Program-made: the position numbers and the translations under genes | Origin: Methylobacterium bullatum | GTDB lineage: Bacteria; Pseudomonadota; Alphaproteobacteria; Rhizobiales; Beijerinckiaceae | NCBI RefSeq assembly: GCF_014845095.1 | Contig: NZ_NKUG01000024.1 | Coordinates: 1 to 64,000 of the forward strand | Reading direction: 5' to 3' | DNA: 64,000 nucleotides | In this document: piece by piece, positions 18,801 to 27,516 of the stretch | How the letters are laid out: every line of letters starts with the position of its first letter | Numbering within the stretch: the stretch's first letter is position 1 | Notes under the pieces: generated by a model | The model's database searches: none | Seen by the model: the letters and a program-made list of their open reading frames with translations, nothing else | Told to the model about the DNA's origin: nothing

Positions 18801-19604
18801 TCCCCGGAGATCCGCGCCTCCCTGCGCCAGGCCGTCGATGCGCGGACGGCGGAAGCGCGCGAGGCGGAGACCGCCCTCGCCACGCGGCGGGCCGACCTCG
18901 CCCTCCTCCTCGATGCGCCGGAGATCGACGCTCCCGCCACGCAAGCGGCGGCCTCCGGCCTCGCCGAGACGATCACCGCCCATCAACAGGGGCTCGGCGC
19001 CATCACGGCCGATCTCCAGCGGGACGACGCGGCGCGGGAGCGGGCGGCCGGGTTGGAGGCGACGATCGCCGGGGCGCGGGCCGATTACGCCGTCTGGGAG
19101 GCGGTGAACGAGGCGGTGGGCTCGGCCAGCGGCGTCAAGTTCCGCCTCTTCGCCCAAGGGGTGACGCTGGAACATCTGGTCCGGCTCGCCAACGAGCACC
19201 TGCTGGCCTTGAGCCCGCGCTACCGGCTGGTGCGCGGCGACCCGGCCAACCTCTCCCTCCATGTGGTCGACCGGGACATGGGCGAGGAGGTGCGCGCCAC
19301 CCGCAGCCTCTCGGGCGGCGAGCGCTTCCTCGTTTCCCTGGCCCTCGCCCTCGCTTTGTCCGGCCTGGAGGGCCGCGATTCCTTCGTCGACACGCTCTTC
19401 ATCGACGAGGGCTTCGGCTCCCTCGACGCCGAGACCCTCGACCTCGCGGTGGACGCCCTGGAGACGCTCCAGGGCCGGGGCCGCAAGGTCGGCGTCATCA
19501 CCCATGTGGCGGCGATGATCGAGCGCATCGCCGTGCAGGTCCGCGTGGAGAAGCGCGGCAACGGCCGCAGCGTGGTGAGTGTCGTGGAGGCTGGGGCGGG
19601 GTGA
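15855..19604 (+). CDS. sbcC: Nuclease SbcCD subunit C (SMC-like ATPase)
   Basis: A 1249-residue Rad50/SMC-type ATPase that pairs with SbcD. Walker A is GETGAGKST near residue 38. Two long Ala/Glu/Arg-rich coiled-coil arms flank the zinc hook CPVCGATDH near residue 613. The C-terminal ABC signature LSGGERF is followed by Walker B LFIDEGFGSLDAET. Start is a TTG with GAGG nine bases upstream. At 1249 residues it is longer than the E. coli protein (about 1050), mainly in the coiled coil. Its sbcD partner lies 12 kb upstream on the same strand. Confidence 0.93.
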   Translation: MRILAIRGENLASLAAPFSVDLAGGPIGATGIFAITGETGAGKSTILDALCLALYGRYPRVATGGRERAPDPGGDPITIGDERAILRRGATEGFAEVDFIGRDGQGYCARWSVYRARGKANGRLQNKTRSLTRLADGTSVGDSKAGLVDAAICELTDLTFDQFRRTVLLAQGEFDAFLLAAEGERAELLEKITGTAIYSEISKRIHAGAEAQRATVKELEAHRDAVGLLDEAARAEKHAERARLQAEVAGLSGQLADLNAALAHARRIADTRGLVAAAESRLTVAREALETHRPDSLRLAELDAVEPLREPARNAARAERDLTAAEAALVLALAARGEAEARAGAAREAHDAAAKADEASEIGFKAFGPVWTRAAELDTRIAEAAAESAHATEAATVAGAKALDARTALEALDAGLAAAEAARAEVAARFAADTGGAFLAGRTEEAEQLFAKRATLSAELAEAKAILRAATDEASRRSAAIATGDRAIAQAKAARTQAAEQRAGLAAALDKVGEAAARARLGTIDRLAEHLREALPLARGHAEASLAIERASMEAEAARRAEEAARLSGEEAAARQARAVERRAAVAPLAELAEEAVSQQAAHLRSLLVEDQPCPVCGATDHPHARDQDGLGRVAEALKAQRAEQDAAIAAARDALAEAASAAAAAGARARNAEQVAAAARETQGRAASAYADLHPNLLATRDEAGVDGTIPERLDAEATPALAGLVEALKRDRAPLLSALERAGTLRTEIDALTARIEAGEGEIEAAELSRAAEREALRLAELTANGEAVRVSGHTERVESLGREIAPYLAGAGLSLADLDRDGAGAAERVAKVAAAHRALDRRRDELDREVQALASRRAGAAEALGFTRAAADAAGRQALARSDRLAGLRAERVPLLSGEETGAHRTRINDARKRARDALKQAEEARAAAHAALASAVTAAEHGVASRDAARRLREEADAAFLAACAPRGVDAVREALALSPEIRASLRQAVDARTAEAREAETALATRRADLALLLDAPEIDAPATQAAASGLAETITAHQQGLGAITADLQRDDAARERAAGLEATIAGARADYAVWEAVNEAVGSASGVKFRLFAQGVTLEHLVRLANEHLLALSPRYRLVRGDPANLSLHVVDRDMGEEVRATRSLSGGERFLVSLALALALSGLEGRDSFVDTLFIDEGFGSLDAETLDLAVDALETLQGRGRKVGVITHVAAMIERIAVQVRVEKRGNGRSVVSVVEAGAG

Positions 19605-19783
19605 GGCTGCTGACCGCCTCTGGCCGGTACGAGCGCCGCCGTGATCGAGATCAGCTTGGGTACCCATACTCAACGTCGGAGAGCGAAACGACCGGTCGGC
19701 TTTCAGGCGGGGCGATGGTGAATGCACCATCGGCAAGGATTCCTCGCCTTTCCCGCAATCGATGCAGAAGTGGGAAAGCACCG

Positions 19784-20524
19784 CTACTGCATCACCAATC
19801 CACCATCGACTGCGTACTGGCTACCGGTCACGTAGGACGCATCGTCGGACAAAAGGAACAGGGCAACGGCTGCGGCTTCGTCGGGTGTGCCGGCACGTCC
19901 GAGGGGGACTTGTCCGATCACGAACTGCTCGAAACCTCGTTTCGCCTCATCCGGTAGGAAGTGGCGGAAATTGGTGTCGATAGGCCCCGGCACGACGACG
20001 TTGACGCGGATGCCGCGCGGCGCGAGCGCGGTGGCCCATGATCGTGCCATCGCGACGAGAGCGCCTTTGGTCGCTGCGTAGAGGCCGGTCGCGGCGGCTC
20101 CCTCGTAGGTGGACGACGACGACGTGACGACGACCGACGCCCCCGCGTTCAAATGCGGAGAGAGAGCCGCGAGTTGAAGTACCGGCCCCCGGACATTCGC
20201 CGCCATAATGCGATCGAACGCATGGGCATCCACCTCCTCCGGAGCCCCGAGGGCGGCATGGCCGGCGTTCAGCCACAGACCATCCAGCCCGCCTGCGACC
20301 TGCGCGATCTCCGCCAGCGCAACGGCCGCAGTGGCGATGGCAGCATCATTCGCGATCGCTTGCCCCTTGGCGCCAAGAAGACGGCGCGCCTCGCGGATCC
20401 GAGCCTCGTTCAACCCGGTGACGATGACCTCGCCACCTTCTGAGACGATGCGCCTGGCACCTGCCAGCCCCATGCCGCTCGTTCCGCCCGTTATCAGGAC
20501 GCGCTTGTCGTTGAATCTCGCCAT
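19784..20524 (-). CDS. SDR-family NAD(P)-dependent oxidoreductase
   Basis: A classical short-chain dehydrogenase/reductase of 246 residues. Cofactor motif GGTSGMG near residue 13, LNAGHA (the NNAG-like motif), active-site serines TSSSS and YAATK (Tyr-x-x-x-Lys), then VNVVVPGPIDT. The C-terminal YVTGSQYAVDGG is typical of the fabG-like subgroup. It is a monocistronic minus-strand gene with a dispersed repeat just upstream. The substrate is unknown. Confidence 0.88.
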   Translation of the reverse strand: MARFNDKRVLITGGTSGMGLAGARRIVSEGGEVIVTGLNEARIREARRLLGAKGQAIANDAAIATAAVALAEIAQVAGGLDGLWLNAGHAALGAPEEVDAHAFDRIMAANVRGPVLQLAALSPHLNAGASVVVTSSSSTYEGAAATGLYAATKGALVAMARSWATALAPRGIRVNVVVPGPIDTNFRHFLPDEAKRGFEQFVIGQVPLGRAGTPDEAAAVALFLLSDDASYVTGSQYAVDGGLVMQ

Positions 20525-20566
20525 TGATAAAATAGAGCCTGCCTGAGTTGCTTGTCCAAGTCTCTA

Positions 20567-20680
20567 CCTCATCCTGAGGTGCCGCGTAGCGGCCTCGAAG
20601 GAGCCCTCCAGAGATCGCTTTGGTTTCTGGAGAGCTTCTTCGAGGCCCTTTGCTCAAGTAAAGGTCAATTCAGGATGAGG
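20567..20680. repeat. Complete palindromic dispersed repeat (CCTCATCCTGAGG type)
   Basis: The element starts CCTCATCCTG (20567) and ends CAGGATGAGG (20680). Inside, GGCCTCGAAGGAGCCCTCCAGA pairs, with a few mismatches, with TCTGGAGAGCTTCTTCGAGGCC, giving one long hairpin of about 114 bases. Degraded copies lie at about 396-465 and 4710-4765. Such repeats are common between alphaproteobacterial genes. The rest of 20525-20844 shows nothing recognisable. Confidence 0.7.
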
Positions 20681-20844
20681 AGGTCTTATTTGGACGATCT
20701 GATTTGATAGAATCATACGCTGGGAAAATCAGATCAAGCAGGCTCTTAGCAGGCTGAATCGCCGCTGGCAGTCGCCGTGCGGCGACGCCCTTCTTCCGTG
20801 CCGGCCGCCCTGATCCTCGTCCCGAGGCAGGGCGGGCAGGAGCC

Positions 20845-22656
20845 TCAAACGAAGAACCCCGAATCGACCTGCGAGACGCGGATGTGGTCCAGTTCGACCG
20901 TTCCCCCGCCCGACAGGGCGAGCAGGGCATAGCCGTCGGAGGACTGGCCGAGGGAGTAGGTCTGGCCGGAGAGGTCGATCCGGTCTCCGCTCGAGGCGCT
21001 GAAATCGAACAGCCTGTCGTCGCCCGAATGGAGGCCGAACACGGTTCGGTCGGCGCCCGCGCCGAGGAACAACACATCGTCGCCGCGTCCCCCGGTCAGG
21101 ACGTTGCTGCCCCGGCCGCCGATGAGAACGTCGTCGCCCCATCCACCATGGAGCGTGTCGTTGCCCGCGCCGCCATCGAGCCGGTCGTTGCCCTGGCCGC
21201 CGAGGAGCGTGTCCGCGCCGCCATTGCCATAGAGCCGGTCGTTTGCGGCACCGCCGTTCAGCACGTTGCCGCCCGCATTGCCCCGCAGGGCATTCGCCAG
21301 ATCGTTGCCGGTGGCCCTGGCGGCGTCGCCCATGAGGATCAGGTGCTCGACATTCTCGCCGAGGGCGTAGGAGACGGTGCTGCGGACATAGTCGGTGCCC
21401 TGACCGGCCCTCTCCACCACCATGTCGCGCCCGTTATCGACGAGGTAGGTGTCGTTTCCGGCAAGGCCAAACATCTTGTCCGAGGAGAGACCGCCGTCGA
21501 GGCGGTTATCGGCCGTGTTGCCGACGATCCGGTCATGCCCCCGGCCGCCGATGGCGTTCTCGATCAGGGAGCGGAGATCGCCCTGGTGCAGGAGCGCGTT
21601 GGCGACGTTGCCGAGCGCGATCGCGTCGCCGCCGCTATAGGCCTGGTGGTTGACGAGTTGCGCGGTGGAGAAGGTCGAGAAGGCTCCCGGGCGCAGGTCC
21701 ACGTCCAGGGCTGTCGCATAGTTGGAGAGATCGTAGGTGTCCCGGCCGTCGCCGTCCCAGACCGTCATCGAGATCTTGTTGGAGGTGGGAGCGCCCTGGC
21801 CGATGCCGTCGATGGACAGCTCGCCGGTCTTGGTGTCCCAGCGATAGGTCGTGTCGCCACTCTGGGTCTGGAAATTGGCGCCGTAGAGAAACTGCAGGGC
21901 CGCGATGTCGTCCTGCATGTAGGTCTGAGGCTGGTTGAACCCCTCGCCTTCGAACGAAACGCCGAGATTGGTCGGGTCGGACCGGTAGGTCATCAGCGAC
22001 CAATCCTGCCCGTCCTTCTCCAGGGGAAGCGCCGCCGTGCCGTAGCGGGGCGGGCTGCCGGCGAGGCCGAGCTCGGCATTCAGGGGGGCGTCCGTATAAT
22101 CCTGATGGCCATGCTTCAGGCCGAGCGCATGCCCGATCTCGTGCATGTTCGTCGCCTGCCCCCAGTTTCCGATCACCGGAACGCTGTAGAACGGCTGGTC
22201 GGTATAGGTGCCGAACCAGACATCCCCGGCCTGGAGATTGCTCGACGGAAAATTGGCATGGGCCGATCCTTCGTCAATCCAGGAGGTCTGGCTGAAACGC
22301 AGCTCGGCATGAACCGTGGCGGTCTCGGTGATCTCCTGGAAGGTCAGGTTGGTATAGGAAGAGACGAGGTCGAGGGTGTAGCGCGTCGCCTCCTGCTGCT
22401 GCGGATTGAAGGGCTGGTGATAGACGGGGTCGCCACTTTGGTACGGATCACTCTCGTAGCCGGACCCTTCGTAGAAGCTCCCGCTCGCCGGAAAGCTGTA
22501 GGTCAGCGTGCCGATCGTCCATTTCGAGCCGATCAGAACACCATCGATATGATCGTCGCCGGCGAAATGATACGTCCCGTCGCGGTCCTTAGACTGAAGC
22601 AGCAGGGCCGTCTTTCCGTCGCTGCGGCTGGCTTGTGCTGAACTCGGTACGGCCAT
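20845..22656 (-). CDS. Serralysin-like M10 metalloprotease with RTX repeats
   Basis: A 603-residue secreted protease. The zinc-binding HEIGHALGLKH (His172, His176, His182) follows NWGQATN, and the Met-turn region reads SLMTYRSD rather than the usual SVMSY. RTX nonapeptides occupy about residues 365-545 (GGQGNDRLDGGAGNDTLHGG and neighbours, cited in part). There is no signal peptide. The C-terminus VDSGFFV has the acidic-plus-hydrophobic tail of type I secreted serralysins. No inhibitor or transporter genes adjoin it. The family is certain; extracellular proteolysis is inferred. Confidence 0.92.
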   Translation of the reverse strand: MAVPSSAQASRSDGKTALLLQSKDRDGTYHFAGDDHIDGVLIGSKWTIGTLTYSFPASGSFYEGSGYESDPYQSGDPVYHQPFNPQQQEATRYTLDLVSSYTNLTFQEITETATVHAELRFSQTSWIDEGSAHANFPSSNLQAGDVWFGTYTDQPFYSVPVIGNWGQATNMHEIGHALGLKHGHQDYTDAPLNAELGLAGSPPRYGTAALPLEKDGQDWSLMTYRSDPTNLGVSFEGEGFNQPQTYMQDDIAALQFLYGANFQTQSGDTTYRWDTKTGELSIDGIGQGAPTSNKISMTVWDGDGRDTYDLSNYATALDVDLRPGAFSTFSTAQLVNHQAYSGGDAIALGNVANALLHQGDLRSLIENAIGGRGHDRIVGNTADNRLDGGLSSDKMFGLAGNDTYLVDNGRDMVVERAGQGTDYVRSTVSYALGENVEHLILMGDAARATGNDLANALRGNAGGNVLNGGAANDRLYGNGGADTLLGGQGNDRLDGGAGNDTLHGGWGDDVLIGGRGSNVLTGGRGDDVLFLGAGADRTVFGLHSGDDRLFDFSASSGDRIDLSGQTYSLGQSSDGYALLALSGGGTVELDHIRVSQVDSGFFV

Positions 22657-22936
22657 CGTCTCGCGCCTTCACAATCGAGCATGATTGTCCGCGCCGTGAT
22701 GGTCAGCCAGGGGGATGATTCGTATCGACGGCGCTCAGGACGAAGTTCATAGGGCCTGACCGCTTAAAGAGTGGGTTAAAAACTGCGACGATCGGGGCCG
22801 GCCCGACGGACCATGCGGGCCGATACCCGGCGGGTCGCCTGGCATTGGCGCGAAAACGGGACGCCAGCGCGAAAAACCCACGGCGTCCTGCCTCGAACGG
22901 CCGTGTCGCCCGGCTTTCGACAGGCCCGTCGCCCGG

Positions 22937-23389
22937 TCAGCCGGCGGGCGGAGTGAGGATCAGCTTGCCGACGAAGGGGGCATCGGCATTGCGGGTGCTG
23001 GTGCAGCCATAGGCCGTCTCGCCCGCCTTCATCGTCCGCAGCCGCAGGACGCCCTTGCCGTTCTGCTTCACGGTGTAGCCCTTCTCGCTCATGACATGGA
23101 CGAGATCGCCATCCGCGTGCAGCACCTTCGCGTTCTCGAACTGGCCCTCGGCGGTGATGGTCACAGGGGCGTTCGCCGTGCTCACGATATGGAGCTCCAC
23201 ATTCGTATCGGCGGGCAACCTCAGCTCGGCCGGTGCGCAGACGGGCTTGCCGTTCTCGAGTGTCACCGTCAGTTCAACCGGCGGCATCGCATCGCTTGCC
23301 GGTGGCGCCAGAGGCTTGCTCTGAGAGTAAGCAGGGCCTGCGATGAGTGCAGCCACCATGACGGCAAGGCTTCGACGAATCGTCATCAT
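22937..23389 (-). CDS. Small periplasmic cupredoxin-like protein
   Basis: A 150-residue protein with a clear signal peptide (TIRRSLAVMVAALIAG, cleaved after AYSQ), starting at an ATG nine bases after GGAG. The mature part is a beta-rich sandwich of the cupredoxin type, with HIVSTANAPVTI, HADGDLVHVM and a C-terminal FVGKLIL strand. A canonical copper site is not evident: there are histidines and a cysteine (YGCTS), but not in the usual Cys-x-x-x-His-x-x-x-Met order. It could be a metal-free cupredoxin-fold protein. Function unknown. Confidence 0.6.
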   Translation of the reverse strand: MMTIRRSLAVMVAALIAGPAYSQSKPLAPPASDAMPPVELTVTLENGKPVCAPAELRLPADTNVELHIVSTANAPVTITAEGQFENAKVLHADGDLVHVMSEKGYTVKQNGKGVLRLRTMKAGETAYGCTSTRNADAPFVGKLILTPPAG

Positions 23390-23531
23390 CGTTGTCGGCT
23401 CCGATTGCTTCGCATCCCGGCGGTGCGCGGTGTCGCTCTGACAAGAACGACCACCCGTCCCTGTTCCGGGCTGCGACGAAGCGAGCCCCCTCCCCGGCGC
23501 TCCCACCGGGCCTCGGCCCGATGAGCGCATG

Positions 23532-24197
23532 TCAGCCGGCGGCGAGGGGCGAGCGATCGAAACCGTCGAGGAGATCCTGCGGGTCGCGGTAGAGGGCGAT
23601 GCAGCCGGCCCTCGAAAGGTCCGCCGCCGGGACGCCGCCGCACAGGACGCCGATGGTCGACAGGCCGGCCTTGGCGGCGGCCTCCGCGTCGTAGGGGGTA
23701 TCGCCGACCACGAGGATGGAGCTTGCCTTCAGGGGCGCGAGTTTCTTCAAAGCCGCCTCGAAGATGTCGGGATGGGGTTTGGAGCGTTCCGCGTCGTCCG
23801 ATGTGGTCACCACGTCGACGAGATCGGCGATGCCCAGGATCTCCTGGTAATGCTCGACTTCGTCCTTCTTGCCCGACGACCCCAGGGCGATCCGCATGTC
23901 CGCCGCCCCGATCCGCTCGAACAGGGCGCGCACCCCGGGGAACGGCCGCACCCGGTCGAGGTAGTCGCGCTTGAACAGGTCGGAGCGGTAGGCCTCGATG
24001 GTCTTGCCCTCGCGCTCCACGCGCTCCGGCGGCAGGAACACCGGCATGAGTTCATCGCCGCCTTTGCCGATCTGGCGCCGGACCGCGACGAAATCGGCCT
24101 CTACCCCGAAATGGGCGAAGGCCTCGACCCAGGCCTTGGCATGGAGATCCACGCTGTCGAGCAGCGTGCCGTCGATGTCGAAGATCACTGCGCGCAT
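23532..24197 (-). CDS. HAD-superfamily hydrolase (phosphatase/phosphoglucomutase-like)
   Basis: A 221-residue HAD enzyme with motif I DIDGTLLDS at residue 8, motif II GSSG, the catalytic Lys in KPHPDIF and motif IV VGDTPYDAEAA. The helical cap between residues 18 and 85 is of the type seen in beta-phosphoglucomutase and phosphoglycolate phosphatase. The ATG at 24197 is preceded by GGAGG; the frame extends 21 residues upstream without a ribosome site. Substrate not predictable. Confidence 0.88.
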   Translation of the reverse strand: MRAVIFDIDGTLLDSVDLHAKAWVEAFAHFGVEADFVAVRRQIGKGGDELMPVFLPPERVEREGKTIEAYRSDLFKRDYLDRVRPFPGVRALFERIGAADMRIALGSSGKKDEVEHYQEILGIADLVDVVTTSDDAERSKPHPDIFEAALKKLAPLKASSILVVGDTPYDAEAAAKAGLSTIGVLCGGVPAADLSRAGCIALYRDPQDLLDGFDRSPLAAG

Positions 24198-24478
24198 GTG
24201 AGGCCCTCCCGCGCCGACAACCATCTTGGGGAATGCGCCGTTCCGCGATGCGGATGCCACGGACCGAGGGATGGCGGTCGAAGAGGGGGTCGCGTGGCGG
24301 TCGAAACGGGGGGTGCGTGGCGGTACCGGGCGGATCGCCGTTGCTGTCCGGACCCCGCTCAGGGTGTGGCGGCGTGCCGCCTCGAGACGCCAATAAGCAT
24401 TATCATGCTATATTTTTCCTCGCTCAGGCCAGGTGTATGGCACTTTTTTGCTTTATCTCACGGAGCGCCGTTTGCCCG

Positions 24479-24688
24479 ATGATGAGCCACCGCTGTCTCG
24501 ACCCCCACGATTCCTACGCACAGGCGGAGGTGTTGGTCACGTTCGAGGGGGTATTCCCGGACGTCCATCTCCTCTCGGCCATCGACGGCGAAGGTGACGA
24601 CATCCTTCCGGACCTGATCGACGAGCAGAGGCGCGACCTGATCCAAGAGATCGCCGAGTTCCACTACGGAGCGCGGTCGGCAGCGTGA
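24479..24688 (+). CDS. Small hypothetical protein
   Basis: No family recognised. From tandem ATGs at 24479/24482 the product is about 69 residues, acidic (VFPDVHLLSAIDGEGDDILPDLIDEQ) and soluble, with regular third-position GC. GGAG occurs 12 bases upstream, rather far. The upstream DNA (24395-24440) is AT-rich and may hold its promoter. Confidence 0.4.
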   Translation: MMSHRCLDPHDSYAQAEVLVTFEGVFPDVHLLSAIDGEGDDILPDLIDEQRRDLIQEIAEFHYGARSAA

Positions 24689-24891
24689 CCAACGATCGCC
24701 GCAAGACCTTCGACGACGCTGCCTTGCCCTCGGCGCCGTCCTCACGTTCTGTCGCGCATCGCCTCCAGAGCGCCACCACCTCCTGCGGCGCTCAAGGGGC
24801 GGGCTTCACCCAGCCGGCGCCGAGCGCCAAAACCTGTTACGTTTCAAAGTCTTGAGTGAGTTCGAGCGTCGGCTCGCCGATGCGGACCGGC

Positions 24892-25248
24892 TCAGCTCTT
24901 CGTCCCCTGGAAGGGACGAAACAACCAGGCGAGGCGCTTGGCATCGGCCTCTTCGCCCTCGGCAGGCTCGGTCGGCGCCTCTTCGGCCCCGGCCCCGGCC
25001 AGCTTCCCGGCATCCTCGTCTTCCAGCGTCTCGACCATCTGTTCGAGCAGCGGCGGCAGCCTGACCTCGTACTTTTCGAGAATGATGGCCGCGTCCAGCA
25101 AGGCGTGAATGTGAGCTTTTGGAATGGGTTGGCTGGCGATCTGCGCGCTGAGGACGCGGTCCGCCAGAAGGCTCGCGAGGCGTGACACCTCGGACAGCCG
25201 CCCGGCGGGGTCCGCGGCGGCGGAGGACGGCTCCGGGCTCTCGGTCAT
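24892..25248 (-). CDS. Hypothetical acidic helical protein
   Basis: A 118-residue protein starting at an ATG with GGAGGA seven bases upstream. Residues 15-75 look like amphipathic helices (LSEVSRLASLLADRVLSAQ, then HIHALLDAAIILEKYE). Residues 76-105 are Glu/Ala-rich and probably disordered. No domain recognised. It is most likely a real gene because of the ribosome site and helical pattern. Confidence 0.6.
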   Translation of the reverse strand: MTESPEPSSAAADPAGRLSEVSRLASLLADRVLSAQIASQPIPKAHIHALLDAAIILEKYEVRLPPLLEQMVETLEDEDAGKLAGAGAEEAPTEPAEGEEADAKRLAWLFRPFQGTKS

Positions 25249-25748
25249 GACAAATGTTCCTCCCCCACCAAGTGCTTACCCCATTAACCGCCATCCCCCT
25301 ACATGCGCCAGACGCTTCGTTGTCCCGGCGGACGAACCACCGTGCCGGCGGCCTCGAAGCTCCATTATTTTGGGCATCGGCCTGCGCGGCCGGGGCCGCG
25401 GCCCGAACCGCGCCACCCTCGTTTCTCAGGCCGCCCGTTGTGATAGGGGTTATTTCGCCCGCCGTGGTGGATGCCGGTGCGATAGCGTATAAGCGAAGAT
25501 GATGTTTCTGAGTGCCTGATATTGACCGAGTTCGAGAGCGTAAGCCGTCGCATACGCCACTCGATAGCAGACCTAAAACTCGGGCTAGGCTGGGCGTTGG
25601 ATAGTGACCCTTTGCGGAAGCTGGGAAGGTCCGCTTCAGGGCTGTCCTCAAAACGGGACGAGGACCAGGATGGGTGGGTTCCTGCCTGTCCGCTTTCGGA
25701 CGAGAGATCATAGAAGCTGACGTGCATTCATGTGTGGCTTCAAGGCGA
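25249..25748. other. Intergenic, no confident gene
   Basis: About 500 bases lie between divergent ends. GC content falls near 25500-25620. A short plus-strand frame at 25522-25713 (MTEFESVSRRIRHS...) has no ribosome site and no recognisable relatives. I see no RNA or insertion sequence. Confidence 0.35.
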
Positions 25749-27365
25749 TCACGCGTGGACATAGTCCCAAACCTTGGCGATCACGACCGACCCCTCGCCC
25801 ACCGAGGATGCGACGCGTTTGACCGAATTGGCGCGCACATCGCCCACCGCAAAGATGCCGGGCTGCGACGTCGCGTAAGGCGAGGTTTCGCCGATCGCCT
25901 CCCCGGTCAGCACGAACCCGTTGGCATCGAGCTTGGCCAGGCCGGAAAGCCAGCCAGTATTTGGCGCGGCGCCAACCATCACGAACAGTGCACAGGTCGA
26001 GACCCTGCGCAGGGTGCCGTCGGCGACAGTCCGGACCGTCACCGCTTCGAGATGATCCGCACCCTGCAGGGCGGTCACCTCCGCCCCGTACTCGATCGTG
26101 ATTGCGGGATCCGCCTCCAGGCGGTTGGACAGGTAGCTGGACATTGAGGTGGCGAGGGATTGTCCGCGCACCAGGAGGCGCACATGGCCCGCCGAGCGGC
26201 TGAGGAACATTGCCGCCTGCCCGGCCGAGTTGCCGCCGCCGATGACGATCGTCTCGGTGTTCCCGCAGTAGCGCGCCTCGATTTCCGTCGCGGCGTAATA
26301 GATGCCCGCGCCCTCGAAGGCTTCGAGGCGGTCGATGGGCAAACGCCGGTACTGCACGCCCGTCGCGGCGATGACCGCGCGCCCGCGAACCCGCTGGTCG
26401 TTGTCGAATGTCGCGCAGAAGGCATCGTCTTCGAGCCGCTCCAGCTTCACCACCCGACGCGGCATCGCGAACCGCGTCCCGAACTTCATCGCCTGGACCT
26501 CGCCGCGCCAGACCAGGTCGGCGCCGGAGATGCCGGTCGGGAAGCCCATATAGTTCTCGATGCGGCTTGACGTGCCGGCTTGGCCGCCGACTGCCAGGTC
26601 CTCGATAACCAGAGCTCGGAGCCCCTCCGCCCCGGCATAGACGCCGGCCGCCACGCCGGCGGGGCCGCCGCCGACGATGAGCACGTCGAAGGCCTCGTCG
26701 TCGACGAGGTTGTAGTTCAGGCCGAGCAGCTGCGCGATCTTGTCGGGGGTCGGATCCGTCACGACGACGTCCCGGCCGAAGATAACGGCCGGCCGACCGG
26801 AGGAAATCGCACAGCTTTCCGCGATGGCTCCCGCTTCCGGGGTGCCAAGCGCGTAGGATCGGTAAGGGAAGCGGTTACGGCTTGCGAATTCCGCGATCCG
26901 CCGGACGGCCCTGTCGTCGTCCTCGCCGATCAGGACCAGCGTACCGTCGCGCGAATCGAGCTGCCGCCGCCGCCGAGCCGCCAGCACCGTGATGACGATG
27001 TCCGACATTTCGGGGATTTCGGACATCAGTCGCAGCATGTCGGCCCGCGGCACCTCGATGACGCGTGTGTCGATGACCGCCCGCATGGGCATCGACCAGT
27101 TGCCGCCGTTCAGGATCGAGATTTCTCCCATGAACTGCGTCGGCCCGAGGGTCGAGGGAAGATGGCGCTCATCGGTGAAGGGGTTCACCACTTCGATCTC
27201 GCCCTCGATGACGTAGACGAAGCGGTCGGCCGGCTCGCCGGCGCGGGCGAGGAACGTCCCGGTTAGGTAGAGCCGCTCGGCGCCGAGGGTCCGGAGCGCG
27301 GCGACATGCGCGGCGGCCAGGGGTACGCGCTGCATCTCGCGAAGGTCGCGGCCGATGGTTTCCAT
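25749..27365 (-). CDS. Cyclic-nucleotide-binding / thioredoxin-reductase-like fusion
   Basis: A 538-residue fusion. Residues about 15-130 are a cNMP-binding (CRP-like) domain (ADRFVYVIEGEIEVVN, FMGEISILNG). A small alpha/beta domain covers 145-215. From about 230 there is an FAD/NAD(P)H oxidoreductase of the thioredoxin-reductase fold (VGGGPAGVAAG, GGQAGTSSRIENY, ATGVQYR, IGGGNSAGQAA, GIFAVGDVR). The CxxC redox centre of true thioredoxin reductase is absent; the corresponding stretch reads YYAATEIEA. It cannot reduce thioredoxin by the usual disulfide. It lies downstream of the SLAC1-type channel gene on the same strand. Start chosen at 27365, just after GGGGGAAG. Confidence 0.88.
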   Translation of the reverse strand: METIGRDLREMQRVPLAAAHVAALRTLGAERLYLTGTFLARAGEPADRFVYVIEGEIEVVNPFTDERHLPSTLGPTQFMGEISILNGGNWSMPMRAVIDTRVIEVPRADMLRLMSEIPEMSDIVITVLAARRRRQLDSRDGTLVLIGEDDDRAVRRIAEFASRNRFPYRSYALGTPEAGAIAESCAISSGRPAVIFGRDVVVTDPTPDKIAQLLGLNYNLVDDEAFDVLIVGGGPAGVAAGVYAGAEGLRALVIEDLAVGGQAGTSSRIENYMGFPTGISGADLVWRGEVQAMKFGTRFAMPRRVVKLERLEDDAFCATFDNDQRVRGRAVIAATGVQYRRLPIDRLEAFEGAGIYYAATEIEARYCGNTETIVIGGGNSAGQAAMFLSRSAGHVRLLVRGQSLATSMSSYLSNRLEADPAITIEYGAEVTALQGADHLEAVTVRTVADGTLRRVSTCALFVMVGAAPNTGWLSGLAKLDANGFVLTGEAIGETSPYATSQPGIFAVGDVRANSVKRVASSVGEGSVVIAKVWDYVHA

Positions 27366-27516
27366 GTCTTCCCCCATCGTACGATCGGAAGCAGAATCGA
27401 TCGCGCATCTTCGTCCGGCAAGACGTGCGATCTTGCGACGGGTACCACACCGGTCCGCCTGCGCATCGGCCCTCGAACAGTCTCCTCCGCGTTTGCCGGC
27501 CGACGGAGTACGTACA

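Noticed and set aside
15792-19781. A 1329-codon minus-strand frame opposite sbcC
   Set aside because: Composition is Gly/Arg/Ala repeats with no domain; the plus strand carries the SbcC motifs.
24806-25762. A 318-codon minus-strand frame overlapping the 118-residue hypothetical
   Set aside because: Overlaps a gene with a good ribosome site; Arg/Gly/Ser-rich translation without domains.
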